DNA from: Azotobacter beijerinckii
GTDB lineage: Bacteria; Pseudomonadota; Gammaproteobacteria; Pseudomonadales; Pseudomonadaceae
Assembly (NCBI RefSeq): GCF_900110885.1
Contig: NZ_FOFJ01000002.1
Span: 124,001 to 188,000 of the forward strand
Length of the DNA stretch: 64,000 bases
Direction: 5' to 3'
Below the pieces are notes generated by a model. That model did no database searches and was not told the DNA's origin. It worked only from the letters and a program-made list of their open reading frames with translations. This document shows, piece by piece, positions 38,756-48,457 of this stretch. Numbering within the stretch: position 1 is the stretch's first letter; every line of letters begins with the position of its first letter. The translations under genes were made by a program, and so were the position numbers.

Positions 38756-40492
38756 TCAGAGCCATTTCTGCAGCTCCACGAACAGCCGCGGCTGCCGGTC
38801 TTTGTCGGTTTCTCCCGGGCCAGTCAGCCGCCAGGCCAGCGACAGGTTGACCAGGAAGTTCCCCGGCTGCGCCCAGGCCAGGCCGAGTCCGGCCGCGGTG
38901 AGGGTGCGCCAGTTCTCCCCCGGGAAGGGGGCGTCGTGCATCTGCCGGCCGCGGCCGAAATCGTAGAAAAGGTAGGGGGTCAGCGACTCGCTGGCCGACC
39001 AGCGCCACTCCAGGTTGGAGATCAGCCCGTCGTCCACCAGCATTTCGCTGGAGGCGTAGCCGCGCACCGCGTGGGGGCCGCCGAGGGCCAGCTTTTCCGA
39101 GGAGTCCAGGTTGCGGCTGGCCAGCTGGAAGCCGACCGCCCAGTACAGGCTGTGCCGCGCCGCCAGCGCCTGCAGACGCGCCAGGTTGCCGCCGAGCTTG
39201 AAGAAGTCGCCGCCGGTGTGCAGGCCGTAGGGGCCGCGGTCGGCCTCCTCCTCGTCCTGGCCGCGGAAGTTCAGGTGGCCGAAATAGCCTTCCCCGCTGC
39301 TCGCCCAGTAGCCGCCGCCCAGCCAGCCGTCGCGCCGCTCCCAGGCCCAGCCGAGGCCCGCCCCGTAGATGTCCTTGCGGCTTTTCCAGTCGAACTCCTC
39401 GAAGCGGTCCTCCAGATCGCGGTACTCCAGGCGCCCGCGCAGCAACAGGTTCTGCGAGCGCTGGCGCAGCAGCGGCCAGCTCAGCAGCGCCTCGCCGAGA
39501 TAGGCGGTGCCGGTCGCGTCCAGTTCGGACAACTGGCCGCCGAGGTTGTACTCGACCCGCGAGAAGGCCAGGCCGGCGCGCAGGCCGTCGCCGTTCAGCG
39601 GGCGCTCGTAGGCGATCCGCCCGTAGTTGACGTCGTTGTGTTCGGCGAGCAGCCCGTTCAGGTCGAGGTTGTCGCCCACCCCGCTCGGGCTGGCCCAGCG
39701 CGTCGAGGCGCCGATGCGGTTGCGCCCGGTCTCGCGGGTGCCGTGGTTGTCGGCATTCGCGGCGAACGACCAGCGCGGCGCCCGGGTGACTTCCACCACC
39801 AGATCGGCGGTGCCGGGTTCCACCCCCTCCTGCAGCCCCGAGCGCACCTGGATGCCCGGCTGGTCGGAGAGCAGCAGCATCGCCCGCTCATAGCTGGCCG
39901 CGCGCAGCGGCTGCCCCGGCTGCAGGGCGGCGAGGTACTTGCGCACCCATTCCTCGGAGAGCGGCGCGTCGCGGTCGAGTTCGACCACGATCCGCCCCAG
40001 CTTGCCCTCCAGCACGCTGATCTCCACCACCCCGTCGCGCACGGTCTGCACCGGCACCAGGGCCTGGGCCAGGAAGTAGCCCTCGTCGCGGTACAGCCCG
40101 GTCACCCGCTGCGCCAGCTCGTCGAGCTGGGCCAGCCCCACCGGACGCCCCACGTACTCCGCGGCCAGCGCCTGCAGGCGCTGCGCGGGGATCTGCGTGG
40201 CGCCGCGAAAGCGCACCTCGCGCAGCTCGAAGGTCGGCCCGCCGGCGGGCGGAGCGGCGGGCTGGGCCGGCTCCCCGCCGGCCGGCGCCTCCAGGCGCTG
40301 CTCGGGCGTGCAGCCCACGCACAGATTGCCCTGGCTGCCGGGCAGGCGCTGCAGGTCGCTCTCATTCACCCGCGGCGCCGCCCAGAGGGCTTGTCCGGCG
40401 CACGCCAGCAGGCCGGCCAGCGCCATCCTGCGCCAGGCGGACGGGGAGCGTGTCGGCCTGCCGCCCGGGGTTGCTTTCGCCGGTTTGCCCAT
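38756..40492 (-). CDS. TpsB: ShlB/FhaC/HecB-family outer-membrane exporter
   Basis: The outer-membrane channel that exports TpsA. At 578 residues it has a signal peptide (LAGLLACAGQALWA), a Pro-rich linker holding a CVGC pair, two POTRA domains near 75-230 (FELREVRFRGATQIPAQRL at the start of the first) and a C-terminal 16-strand barrel. The lid-loop signature VRGY is in GGPHAVRGYASSEML, and the chain ends in an aromatic-rich strand as barrels do. The start is one base after the stop of the CHAT gene, and TpsA follows after 13 bp. Order, size and motifs all fit the family. Confidence 0.95.
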   Translation of the reverse strand: MGKPAKATPGGRPTRSPSAWRRMALAGLLACAGQALWAAPRVNESDLQRLPGSQGNLCVGCTPEQRLEAPAGGEPAQPAAPPAGGPTFELREVRFRGATQIPAQRLQALAAEYVGRPVGLAQLDELAQRVTGLYRDEGYFLAQALVPVQTVRDGVVEISVLEGKLGRIVVELDRDAPLSEEWVRKYLAALQPGQPLRAASYERAMLLLSDQPGIQVRSGLQEGVEPGTADLVVEVTRAPRWSFAANADNHGTRETGRNRIGASTRWASPSGVGDNLDLNGLLAEHNDVNYGRIAYERPLNGDGLRAGLAFSRVEYNLGGQLSELDATGTAYLGEALLSWPLLRQRSQNLLLRGRLEYRDLEDRFEEFDWKSRKDIYGAGLGWAWERRDGWLGGGYWASSGEGYFGHLNFRGQDEEEADRGPYGLHTGGDFFKLGGNLARLQALAARHSLYWAVGFQLASRNLDSSEKLALGGPHAVRGYASSEMLVDDGLISNLEWRWSASESLTPYLFYDFGRGRQMHDAPFPGENWRTLTAAGLGLAWAQPGNFLVNLSLAWRLTGPGETDKDRQPRLFVELQKWL

Positions 40493-40493
40493 C

Positions 40494-42602
40494 TCAGTCC
40501 CTCAAGGTGAGTCGCCAGTTGCCGATCAGGTTGAACGGTGCCCAGAAGAACGGATGGGCGGTCTGAGGCTGGCGCAGCACCGCCAGCTGGCCGGCCTGCA
40601 TCGCCCGCTGCAGGTCGACGCCGCGGGCCAGTTCCCGGTAGAGGGTGCGCATCAGGCGTTCCGCCGCCTCGTCGGAGACCGGCCAAAGCGAGGCGATCAG
40701 CGCCGAGGAGCCCGAGGCCAGGAAGGCGCGGGGAAAGCCCTGCACCTCGTCGCCGCGCTCGACCCGGCCGAGCCCCGACTCGCAGGCCGAGAGGGTCACC
40801 AGCGCAGTCCCGGAAAGGTCCACCCCGCCGAGGTCGCGGACTTCGAGGAAACTGCGCCGGCCCTCCTCGTTGGCCAGCAGGATGCGCGAATGCAGGGGAT
40901 CGAGCGGATCGGCCTGGGCATGGGCGGCCAGGTGCAGCAGCGATGCGTCGCCGGCGCTGCCGAGAAAGGCCGTGCGGGTCGCGGCCGGGCCGAGGAACAG
41001 CCGCTGGTGGGGAAACAGCGCGCCCAGCTCGCGGACCTCGCGGGCGGCGCCGGGCAGCTCGTACTCGTCGCTCACCCGCGGATTGCCGAAGGCGGTCAGT
41101 TCCGGCGGCGCCCGCGGACCGCGCTTCAGCAGGCCGACCGCGATGTTGGTCGACGGTGCCAGGGACAGCGGATGGCGCTCGATCAGCCAGGCGCCGTCGA
41201 GGCGCAGCGCCTGGAACGGCAGGTAGTGCAGCGGCCCGTGGGGCACCACGATCAGTCGCAGCCCCGGCCTCAGCCGCAGCGGCCCGAGCAGTGCCGCGCC
41301 CAATCGGTCGGCGACCGGCACCACGCTGCGCCGCCCGCCGGCCAGAGCATCGCGGAACGCCTCGACCAGCCGCGCCAGATCCGCGGCGGAGATCCGCAGG
41401 CTGTGGCTCTCCAGGCTGTGCGGGCCGACCGCCCAGACCAGCAGGCGCTCGGGCAGGACATGGAACTGCACCACCCGTTCGTCCTCGGCCAGCGCCTCCT
41501 GCAGCTGGGCCAGGCCGACCAGGCGGGTCATGTCGTCGGGCAGGCTGGCGCGCCCGCGCACCGCATCGAGCAGCGCCCGGGCGCGGCTGCGCTCGCTGGT
41601 CTCGAAGGCGCCCCGCTCGTCGCCCTGCCCGGCGTGGAAATCCACCGCCCGCTCGAAGATATCCTGCACGTCGGAGAACAGCCCCATCCGGAACTCCTCG
41701 CTGCGAAAGCGCGCGCGCACCGCATCCAGCCCCGCCAGCGCCTGCTCCAGCGCCTGTCCCTCGGCCTGCGGATGCCCCAGCGCGGCCTCGCTGCGGGCCA
41801 GGCCGTCCCAGGCCCAGACCTGGTAGTAGAGGCTGTCGAGGCCGGGCGGCCGGTCGAGCAGCCGGCGATAGCGCTCGGCCGCCTCGGCGGGCCGCCGCTC
41901 GGCCAGCAGGAGGCGCGCCTCGGTGCGCTGCCACTGCGCCGCCAGGGCCGGCTCGGCAGGCGGCGGCGCGGCCTCCAGCAACTGCCGGGCGCGGCCGAGA
42001 TCGCCGGCGTCGATCAGCGCATTGACCAGCGAAGCCTGGATCAGCGGCCGGTAGCGCTCGGAAGCGCCGGCCAGGGCCGTCTCGTAGCTGCCCACCGCCG
42101 CGGCGTAGTCGCCCCGCCGGGCCTGCACGTCGCCGATCACCTTGTAGGCCGGACCGACCACCTTCTCCGGCTCCTTGGCGGGAAGGCGCAACGCCTCGCG
42201 GGCGAACGCCTCGGCCTTGTCCAACTGCCCGGCATAGCTGAAGGCGATGGCCAGATCGCGGCTGGCCAGCGCCTGCAGGTTGCCGTCGCCGGACGCCTGG
42301 CCCAGATGCAGAGCCTTGCTCGAGGCCCGCGCACTGAGCCGCAGCTCGCCGCTCTCGGCCAGCGCCACGGCCTGGCTGCAATACTGGTAGCCGCTGAGCT
42401 TGAGCGGGTCCCGCTCGTAGAGCAGCGCCCCCTCCTCGGTCAGCCCCAGCAGGGTGTCGGCATCCTTCAGCACCAGCGAAGCCAGCGGCGGCACCTGCGG
42501 ATCGACCTCCGCCTCGCCGGCGGCGCCGGCGAACACCGGCCACACGAGCAACGGCAGCGCCAAGCCCGCCCAGATCCTCCGCCAACCCGCCGCTCCGCCC
42601 AT
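40494..42602 (-). CDS. Secreted TPR-CHAT caspase-like protease
   Basis: A predicted clan CD cysteine protease of 702 residues. A signal peptide (IWAGLALPLLVWPVFAGAAG) is followed by about ten TPR-like helical repeats (50-370), then a CHAT domain. The catalytic dyad looks intact, with His561 in HLAAHAQ and Cys607 in LSACESG, and the usual GFPRAFLASG and SLWPVSD helper motifs follow. The frame is open to 42659, but ATG 42602 begins the signal peptide and has GGAGG upstream. It is the first gene of the unit with TpsB and TpsA, one base from TpsB. It may process or regulate the exported TpsA. That is inference from gene order, since no substrate is known. Confidence 0.9.
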   Translation of the reverse strand: MGGAAGWRRIWAGLALPLLVWPVFAGAAGEAEVDPQVPPLASLVLKDADTLLGLTEEGALLYERDPLKLSGYQYCSQAVALAESGELRLSARASSKALHLGQASGDGNLQALASRDLAIAFSYAGQLDKAEAFAREALRLPAKEPEKVVGPAYKVIGDVQARRGDYAAAVGSYETALAGASERYRPLIQASLVNALIDAGDLGRARQLLEAAPPPAEPALAAQWQRTEARLLLAERRPAEAAERYRRLLDRPPGLDSLYYQVWAWDGLARSEAALGHPQAEGQALEQALAGLDAVRARFRSEEFRMGLFSDVQDIFERAVDFHAGQGDERGAFETSERSRARALLDAVRGRASLPDDMTRLVGLAQLQEALAEDERVVQFHVLPERLLVWAVGPHSLESHSLRISAADLARLVEAFRDALAGGRRSVVPVADRLGAALLGPLRLRPGLRLIVVPHGPLHYLPFQALRLDGAWLIERHPLSLAPSTNIAVGLLKRGPRAPPELTAFGNPRVSDEYELPGAAREVRELGALFPHQRLFLGPAATRTAFLGSAGDASLLHLAAHAQADPLDPLHSRILLANEEGRRSFLEVRDLGGVDLSGTALVTLSACESGLGRVERGDEVQGFPRAFLASGSSALIASLWPVSDEAAERLMRTLYRELARGVDLQRAMQAGQLAVLRQPQTAHPFFWAPFNLIGNWRLTLRD

Positions 42603-43459
42603 CCGTCCTGCCTCCGCCCGCGGGAAAGCCCGCTCGTGCGTCGCTCCGGCCACCAACACGTAGTGGCCGCTCCGTCAAATGCAAAAGTCTAGGAGAGCGC
42701 CGGGGACGCTTGATTGGCCGGAAGGGATAGAGCGAAGTGGATAGATGGGGCTGCTCTGATTTAACGACAACCAGAGTTCCAGCCCCCGCAAACACCTTGA
42801 AGCTCTACCGCGCTGATTTTTCGGAAAGTTTTATTAAAACGGCTGCCTCATCCACCTCCTGCCGTTTTGCTGGCAAACATTCAGCCATTGGTCGTAAAAC
42901 ATCTGGACAGCCTGTACAAGAACTGTACGTCCCTGAACTTTAACTATCCTGTCATTCTGAGCATGCTCTCTTACATTTACATTCAGAAACCAGGTGGCAT
43001 CCCGAATCAGGGAAAGATTAGCCACTGGTTTGAGATCGTTCCGGACACCTCACCAAAGGCAAAGCATGGATTTGCAAAGAGGTATCGGCCTGAATTGCCA
43101 CGAAACTACCGTTTTCGAGCCATCGAGCACGAGGGCAGGAAATGTCGGGGCTAATTCGAACTTTCCCGAACAACACCATGCACAGAGCTTGAACTTGCCG
43201 AAACAGGGCGGCCTGCCGAGCCGCTCATCGGAATTAACCATACCACTGCATAGGCAAACCCGGGTCCGGTAGCGCGCCACAGATTGACCGTCTAGATTCA
43301 GAACGCGCTCGGCACAGGTTGCCAGCCCATAGCTGGCATGACATCCGGAGAGATCGCCCCGAACAAACCGGTAATTTCATCCGGAAACTACTGCTGTTTA
43401 TCGTTCGGTTTGGCTGCAACCCAGAAGGTGACGTATAAAACATATTGCGAGGGATAGCC
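42603..43459. other. Long AT-richer intergenic region between divergent genes
   Basis: About 860 bases between the CHAT gene and the CLCA-like gene, of clearly lower GC than its surroundings. Short open frames on both strands lack ribosome sites and family resemblance. Visible items are a small dyad GTACA-AGAAC-TGTAC (42914-42928) and a likely promoter at 43410-43439. The rest shows nothing I can name. It may be an old insertion scar or hold both divergent promoters. Confidence 0.5.
43410..43439 (+). promoter_or_regulatory. Likely sigma-70 promoter of the CLCA-like gene
   Basis: TTGGCT (43410-43415), an 18-bp spacer and TATAAA (43434-43439), 20 bases before the GTG start. This would leave a very short leader. 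Confidence 0.4.
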
Positions 43460-46153
43460 GTGAATCATCTAGCGAAGGACCGTCTCCTCCAGACAGCATT
43501 GCTGTTGAGTTCCACCCTGTGGATTGCCACGCCTGCACACTCATCGATTATCGGTGCCGATGGCGGTATTACCCTGTGGGTTTCCTACGATAATGTCGAT
43601 GCCCCCGGGGCAAGCGTGGACGACAACGTTACCCAGATAAACAGCACTGCCGCCGCGAGTTGCACCCCCACGAACAACGCCCGCTCCGCACAAGGTGCAC
43701 CCGATAGCCCCGGCTCATGCCCCGCGGCCGGTGGCGACACCTGCAGCGGTCGCGACAAGCTACTGGGCGATATCTCCAATCTCGCCGAATACATCTACAC
43801 CTCCACCCATGGCACCCATTACCTGCGTCGCGTCTATGTCGCCGACCGGGGACGCGCCTGGAGCACCGCGGACATCAAGTGGAACATCGGCGGCGGCGGC
43901 TCAAGTGCCTGGCCTGCCGGCTGGAGGAATGTCGACCTGCAGCTCAGCCTCAACTCGGCCACCCGCAAATGCATTCACGATGTTCTCCACCACGAACTTG
44001 GGCACTATTTCTATGAACTGCCGGATCGGTACGCGAGAAGCGGCGACTACTACAAGGGTTCCTTAGACAATGGAGCCACCGTCTTCAATGTGGACGTGGA
44101 CGAAGGCGACCCCAACACCGTCATGGCGAGCAACTTTCCGCACCGGTTCGTCGATACCACCAATGCCCGTCTGGTCCTGAGCTACGACCAGCCCGGACCC
44201 GGTACCACCAGCGGCGAGGAACTGACCCCCGACCTACTCGCCGACGGCAACCCGAACAACGATGGACCGGATCGAGCGCACCACGGGTTCACCACACCCT
44301 TTGCGCAGGATGAATGGAGCGTCATTCCAGGTACGCATGTGGACCTCGCCGGCGTCCACACCGAGGGCGACTTCAGCTCTCCCGGGCTGGGCGCCATGCC
44401 CGCCGTGGACGTGCGCTTCATCGGCGTCGACTCTCCCTTCCCGGGAACCGTGCTGCTGCTGGATCGCTCCGGCAGCATGAGCGTACAGACCAACGGCGTA
44501 CCGGCCAGCCAGTATGTGCAGGAGGCGGGCCTCTACCTCTATCACAGCTCCGAAGAAGGGGATTACGCCGGCACCTTCCTGTACAACGACGCGGTGGAAA
44601 AACTGTTCGACTACGATCTGTACGACCCCGCCAACCAGCTCCCCACCGCGAGCTTCCGCACGGCCTCAGGCTTGACGAACATCGCCCTGGCCCTGGAAGA
44701 GGCCATAGACGCCATGATCGCGAAGCATGGCGAGGGGGGCGTCAACTCCGGCCAGATCGTCCTGATGTCAGACGGCAAGCAGACCACCGGCGACAGCCTC
44801 TGGGAGCAGGTCGATCGCGCCAACGGGCTGGGCATCCAGATCCATACCCTGACCTTCGGCAATGCCGACGCCACGACCATGCAGCAGATTGCCGACAGTT
44901 CGGGAGGCAGCACCACGTCAATGTCGGAACTCGACAGCGCTGCGGAACTCAAGCTGAACATGGTGCGCAAGCTCACTACACTGCGTGACAACAGTCCGAT
45001 CTTCACCCACAAGGGAATCGTCACCAAAACCGGCGAAAGCGCCGGCAAGGAATACTTTTCCTCGGAGTTCCAGGTTCCCCCGAAAACCCAGAACGTACTG
45101 TTCTATGTATTCCTCGAAAGAAACAATGCCGCGAACCTGAACATCGAACTGATCGACAGCGATGGACAGCAGATCGATATTGCCGCCCAGAGCCTGGCAC
45201 AACGAGGGCGCTTCAACGGTATCCGCGTACCGGATGCCAAAGCGGGCAAGTGGACGTTCCGGGTTGTCGCCGGCGACAACTTCAGCGGCAAGCTTCCCCT
45301 CGACGACAACATCGAGATCATCGCCTTCGCGGACAATCGGGAACTGAAGGGACATATGTGGCTCGACTACAAGAAGAAAGATCAAAAGTCCAGGCTCATC
45401 AAGGCCCGACTGGATTACCGATATCCTCTGACAAACCTGAATGTCGTGGCCCATATCTACGACGGCGCCAAACAGATCCAGACCATCGATATGTTCGACG
45501 ACGGTAAGCAAGGCCACGATAGCGATGCAGGCGATGGTGTCTATTCGGGCATCCTGGATATCAAACCGATCAAGTCGTCCGATACCGATACCCAGAAGAG
45601 CAAATCCCCGAAAAAGGTCCGGATCGACGTGCAGTACTCGGTGACCCCAACCACGGTACCGGCGCCGAACGCCCATTACGAGACCGGCACCGACCTCGCC
45701 GCCTTGGTCGAGGACTACCGCAAGCTCGGCGTAACGCAATTCACCGCCTATTCGACCGAAACCACCCATGTATCTCCCGACGAACCTCCGGCCCCCTCCA
45801 TGCAGGTAATTTCGCCCCGCAAGACGGCCCGTGTCGAGCCGGGCTCGGAAGGCGTGATCCGGGTGAGCGTCCGCGATGCCAGACCAATTCTTGACCAAGT
45901 TCTTGTCTCGCTTGGGCAGGGGATCGAAGCAAAAGCTACCTCCGTGAAGTCCGAGGACGACGACAAGGGGCTGGCCACAAGCATCGAGCTGACCTACAAG
46001 GTTCGGCAGGATGCCAAACCGGGTACCCGCAACCTGAGTCTGCAATTCGGAGACGTGCGCCTGACCCAGCAGAAGATGATCCGCGTGGATGGCAAGGATA
46101 AGGGCAAAACCGATGCCCACGAGACGGAAGCGGAAGCCGAGACCTTGCCGTGA
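43460..46153 (+). CDS. Secreted CLCA-like metalloprotease-VWA protein
   Basis: A secreted protein of 897 residues. After a signal peptide (ending near PAHSS), the N-terminal third holds a zinc-protease motif, His178-E-L-G-His182, followed by YFYELPDRY. The spacing HExxHxxxxxxDxY matches the HEWAHLRWGVFDEY box of animal CLCA proteins. A VWA domain follows with an intact metal site, Asp335-x-Ser-x-Ser (LDRSGSMS) and the DG of LMSDGKQTT, then beta-sandwich regions. This protease-VWA order is that of CLCA proteins, which cleave themselves and regulate channels in animals. The bacterial role is unknown. The start is GTG 43460 with GAGGG upstream, and a TTG at 43445 is a poorer choice. It has no membrane anchor at the C-terminus. 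Confidence 0.82.
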   Translation: MNHLAKDRLLQTALLLSSTLWIATPAHSSIIGADGGITLWVSYDNVDAPGASVDDNVTQINSTAAASCTPTNNARSAQGAPDSPGSCPAAGGDTCSGRDKLLGDISNLAEYIYTSTHGTHYLRRVYVADRGRAWSTADIKWNIGGGGSSAWPAGWRNVDLQLSLNSATRKCIHDVLHHELGHYFYELPDRYARSGDYYKGSLDNGATVFNVDVDEGDPNTVMASNFPHRFVDTTNARLVLSYDQPGPGTTSGEELTPDLLADGNPNNDGPDRAHHGFTTPFAQDEWSVIPGTHVDLAGVHTEGDFSSPGLGAMPAVDVRFIGVDSPFPGTVLLLDRSGSMSVQTNGVPASQYVQEAGLYLYHSSEEGDYAGTFLYNDAVEKLFDYDLYDPANQLPTASFRTASGLTNIALALEEAIDAMIAKHGEGGVNSGQIVLMSDGKQTTGDSLWEQVDRANGLGIQIHTLTFGNADATTMQQIADSSGGSTTSMSELDSAAELKLNMVRKLTTLRDNSPIFTHKGIVTKTGESAGKEYFSSEFQVPPKTQNVLFYVFLERNNAANLNIELIDSDGQQIDIAAQSLAQRGRFNGIRVPDAKAGKWTFRVVAGDNFSGKLPLDDNIEIIAFADNRELKGHMWLDYKKKDQKSRLIKARLDYRYPLTNLNVVAHIYDGAKQIQTIDMFDDGKQGHDSDAGDGVYSGILDIKPIKSSDTDTQKSKSPKKVRIDVQYSVTPTTVPAPNAHYETGTDLAALVEDYRKLGVTQFTAYSTETTHVSPDEPPAPSMQVISPRKTARVEPGSEGVIRVSVRDARPILDQVLVSLGQGIEAKATSVKSEDDDKGLATSIELTYKVRQDAKPGTRNLSLQFGDVRLTQQKMIRVDGKDKGKTDAHETEAEAETLP

Positions 46154-46289
46154 GGAGGCTTGACAGGCCGTTGAAAACTTCTTTCGACATCCCGAACAAC
46201 CCATCCATCAACCCGGCAATCCACTCTGCGTTCGGCCGGCGCCGCTTCGTACGGGGCTGTTCCGAAGCACCCTGGAAGGGAGCGCTACC

Positions 46290-47999
46290 GTGAGCGACCG
46301 GATCATCGGGCTTTTGCCTACCCTCTCCTGTTTCCTGCTCCGCCAACCGCCCAAGGCCCTGTGCCGTCGCCTCCTCCCTGCCCTGGGCGTGGCCCTCGTG
46401 CTGGGGGGCATGGCGCCCGTAATCCACGCGCAACAGGCCGAGCGCCCCGCGGTCCCGCTGTACGACAACCTCGGCAGCCATCACTACCCCATCACCACCT
46501 CGGTGCCCCTCGCCCAGCGCTATTTCGACCAGGGCTTGCGGCTCTACTACGCGTTCAACCACCAGGAGGCGATCCGCGCCTTCGAGGAGGCCGCCCGGCT
46601 CGATCCGGACTGTGCCATGTGCCAGTGGGGCATCGCCCTCGCCCTCGGCCCCAACATCAACGCGCCGATGGACGCCGCCGCCGGGACCGCCGCGCATGCC
46701 GCGGTCCAGAAGGCGCTCGAACGCAAGGCGAATCCGACGGAACAGGCGCTGATCCGTGCCCTGGCGACGCGCTACGCCGTGCCCCCGCCCGCCGAGCGGA
46801 GCGCCCTGGATGCGGCCTATGCCCGCGCAATGGGCGAGGTCGTCCGCGCCTACCCGGAGGATCAGGAAGCGGCGACCCTCTACGCCGAATCCCTGATGGA
46901 CCTGAGCCCCTGGCAGTACTGGAGCCAGGACGGCCAGCCGCGGCCGGATACCCCCGAGATGCTCGCCCAGCTGGAGCGGGTGATCGCGGCGAACCCCAAT
47001 CATCCGGGGGCGTGCCACTTCTTCATCCATGCCGTCGAGGCGACCCAGCCGGAGCGGGCGGTTCCCTGCGCGGAACGGCTCGCCGGCCTGATGCCCGGCG
47101 CCGGCCATCTGGTGCACATGCCCGGGCACATCTACATCCGCGTCGGCCGCTACGAGGACGCCATCAAGGCCAACGAGCACGCGGTGCATGCCGACGAAAC
47201 CTTCATCCGCGACCAGAACCCGGCGTTCGGCGTCTACCTGGCCGGCTACTACCCGCACAACTACGACTTCCTGGCCTTCGCCGCGAGCATGATCGGCCGC
47301 AGCGGACAGGCGCTGGCCGCCACACGGAAGATGGCCGAACTGGTTCCGCAACCGATGCTGCGGGAGCCCGGGATGACCTTCCTGCAGCAGCACCAGGCCC
47401 GGCAGCTGCAGATGCTGGTGCGCTTCGGCCGCTGGGACGAAATCCTCGAGGTGCCGGCCCCGCCGCAGGACCTGCCCCATGCCCGCGCCCTCTGGCATTA
47501 CGCCCACGGCCGGGCGCTGGCGGCGCGCGGCGACCTGCCGGGCGCCGAGGCGGACCTGGCGCCACTGCGCGCCACGGCGCAGGACCCGCGGATGACCGCG
47601 CTGCGCCTGGAGTTCAACAGCTCGGGCGCGATACTGAAAATCGCCGCCGAGGTGCTCGCCGGCCAGATCGCGGCGGGGAAAAAGGCTGTCCCCCAGGCCA
47701 TCGACCACCTGCGCGAAGCCGCCCGCCTCGAAGACGGCCTGATCTACGGCGAACCCCCGGAATGGACGGTGCCGGTACGCGAGGAACTCGGCCTGGTGCT
47801 GCTCGCGGCGGGCCGGAACGAGGAGGCCGAGCAGGCCTTTCGCGAGGACCTCAAGCGCTTCCCGGAGAACGGCTGGTCGCTGCACGGGCTAGCCCTGGCC
47901 CTGCGCGCGCAGAACCACGGCGAGGAAGCGGAGGCCGTCATGGAGCGCTTCCGCAAGGTCTGGGCGGGCGCCGACATGCAGTTGGCGGAGGCGCGCTGA
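46290..47999 (+). CDS. Exported TPR-repeat protein
   Basis: A 569-residue protein with an N-terminal hydrophobic stretch (LLPALGVALVLGGMAPVIHA) that looks like a signal peptide with a long n-region, then tetratricopeptide repeats. The clearest are YFDQGLRLYYAFNHQEAIRAFEEAARLDPDC-type near 75-110 and repeats near 265-310 and 490-540. The CQWGIALALGPNINAP and HLVHMPGHIYIRVGRYEDA segments recur in a widespread but uncharacterised bacterial TPR family. The start is GTG 46290, seven bases after GGAAGGGAGC. It follows the CLCA-like gene by 136 bp on the same strand. It should bind other proteins in the periplasm. No enzyme motif is seen. Confidence 0.85.
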   Translation: MSDRIIGLLPTLSCFLLRQPPKALCRRLLPALGVALVLGGMAPVIHAQQAERPAVPLYDNLGSHHYPITTSVPLAQRYFDQGLRLYYAFNHQEAIRAFEEAARLDPDCAMCQWGIALALGPNINAPMDAAAGTAAHAAVQKALERKANPTEQALIRALATRYAVPPPAERSALDAAYARAMGEVVRAYPEDQEAATLYAESLMDLSPWQYWSQDGQPRPDTPEMLAQLERVIAANPNHPGACHFFIHAVEATQPERAVPCAERLAGLMPGAGHLVHMPGHIYIRVGRYEDAIKANEHAVHADETFIRDQNPAFGVYLAGYYPHNYDFLAFAASMIGRSGQALAATRKMAELVPQPMLREPGMTFLQQHQARQLQMLVRFGRWDEILEVPAPPQDLPHARALWHYAHGRALAARGDLPGAEADLAPLRATAQDPRMTALRLEFNSSGAILKIAAEVLAGQIAAGKKAVPQAIDHLREAARLEDGLIYGEPPEWTVPVREELGLVLLAAGRNEEAEQAFREDLKRFPENGWSLHGLALALRAQNHGEEAEAVMERFRKVWAGADMQLAEAR

Positions 48000-48457
48000 G
48001 CCCGTCCGCCACCCGGACGGCCACTCGCCGCGGCGCGATCCGGGAGCGGATGGACTCATCATCGGCTGCCGGAGCCGTGCGGTCCGCTCAGGCGACGGCG
48101 GTCCGGAAGGGCACGATGACGAAGTCCTCGCTCTGCTCGGTCCTCACCCCGGCCATGCCGGAAACCACTTCCGGCTCCGCGAGCATGGCCTCCTGGATCA
48201 GTCCCGTAATTGGCTCGTTGAGGGGCCGGACTTCCCGGCATGCCCCCCTCCCCACCCCACCCTGACCTGCGTCAACTCCTTGCCCTCGGGCACCCGGCCA
48301 CCTTCGACTAAAGCAGAACAGCAGGCCCTCAGTCCGCGTGTCAGGATGGAAACACCCTGATTCGTCCATGTTCCACAAGAACGCCGGGCACATCCAATTA
48401 TAAAAAGTTCATTTGTGGCCCGTAGTGGCCATATATCGACCAGTTTCAGGAGTCTCA
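48000..48457. other. Intergenic region upstream of ackA
   Basis: 458 bases without a convincing intact gene. On the minus strand, 48088-48393 holds an open frame whose last 49 residues look protein-like (listed separately). A degenerate ANR/FNR-like dyad CTGAC-CTGC-GTCAA lies at 48262-48275. The bases nearest ackA turn AT-rich (ATTATAAAAAGTTCATTT near 48395), a likely promoter area. Confidence 0.5.
48088..48393 (-). pseudogene. Possible decayed gene remnant
   Basis: A 101-codon frame. The first half is low-quality sequence, but the C-terminal part (PLNEPITGLIQEAMLAEPE and on to DFVIVPFRTAVA) has the residue balance and codon use of a real protein end. No ribosome site precedes its ATG. It may be the 3' remnant of a gene whose front was lost. 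The family was not recognised. Confidence 0.3.

Noticed and set aside
32038..38850. A 2270-codon plus-strand open frame opposite TpsA
   Set aside because: It is antisense to TpsA, which has a signal peptide, TPS domain and TpsB partner. The frame is His/Gln/Asp/Arg/Ala-rich, with no domain, as expected from a repetitive high-GC gene read backwards.
35336..40510. A 1724-codon plus-strand open frame across TpsA and TpsB
   Set aside because: It runs antisense through two well-supported genes, has biased composition and no ribosome site.
42834..43280. Short frames on both strands in the AT-richer gap before the CLCA-like gene
   Set aside because: No ribosome sites, no family resemblance, and they overlap each other. 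Treated as non-coding.
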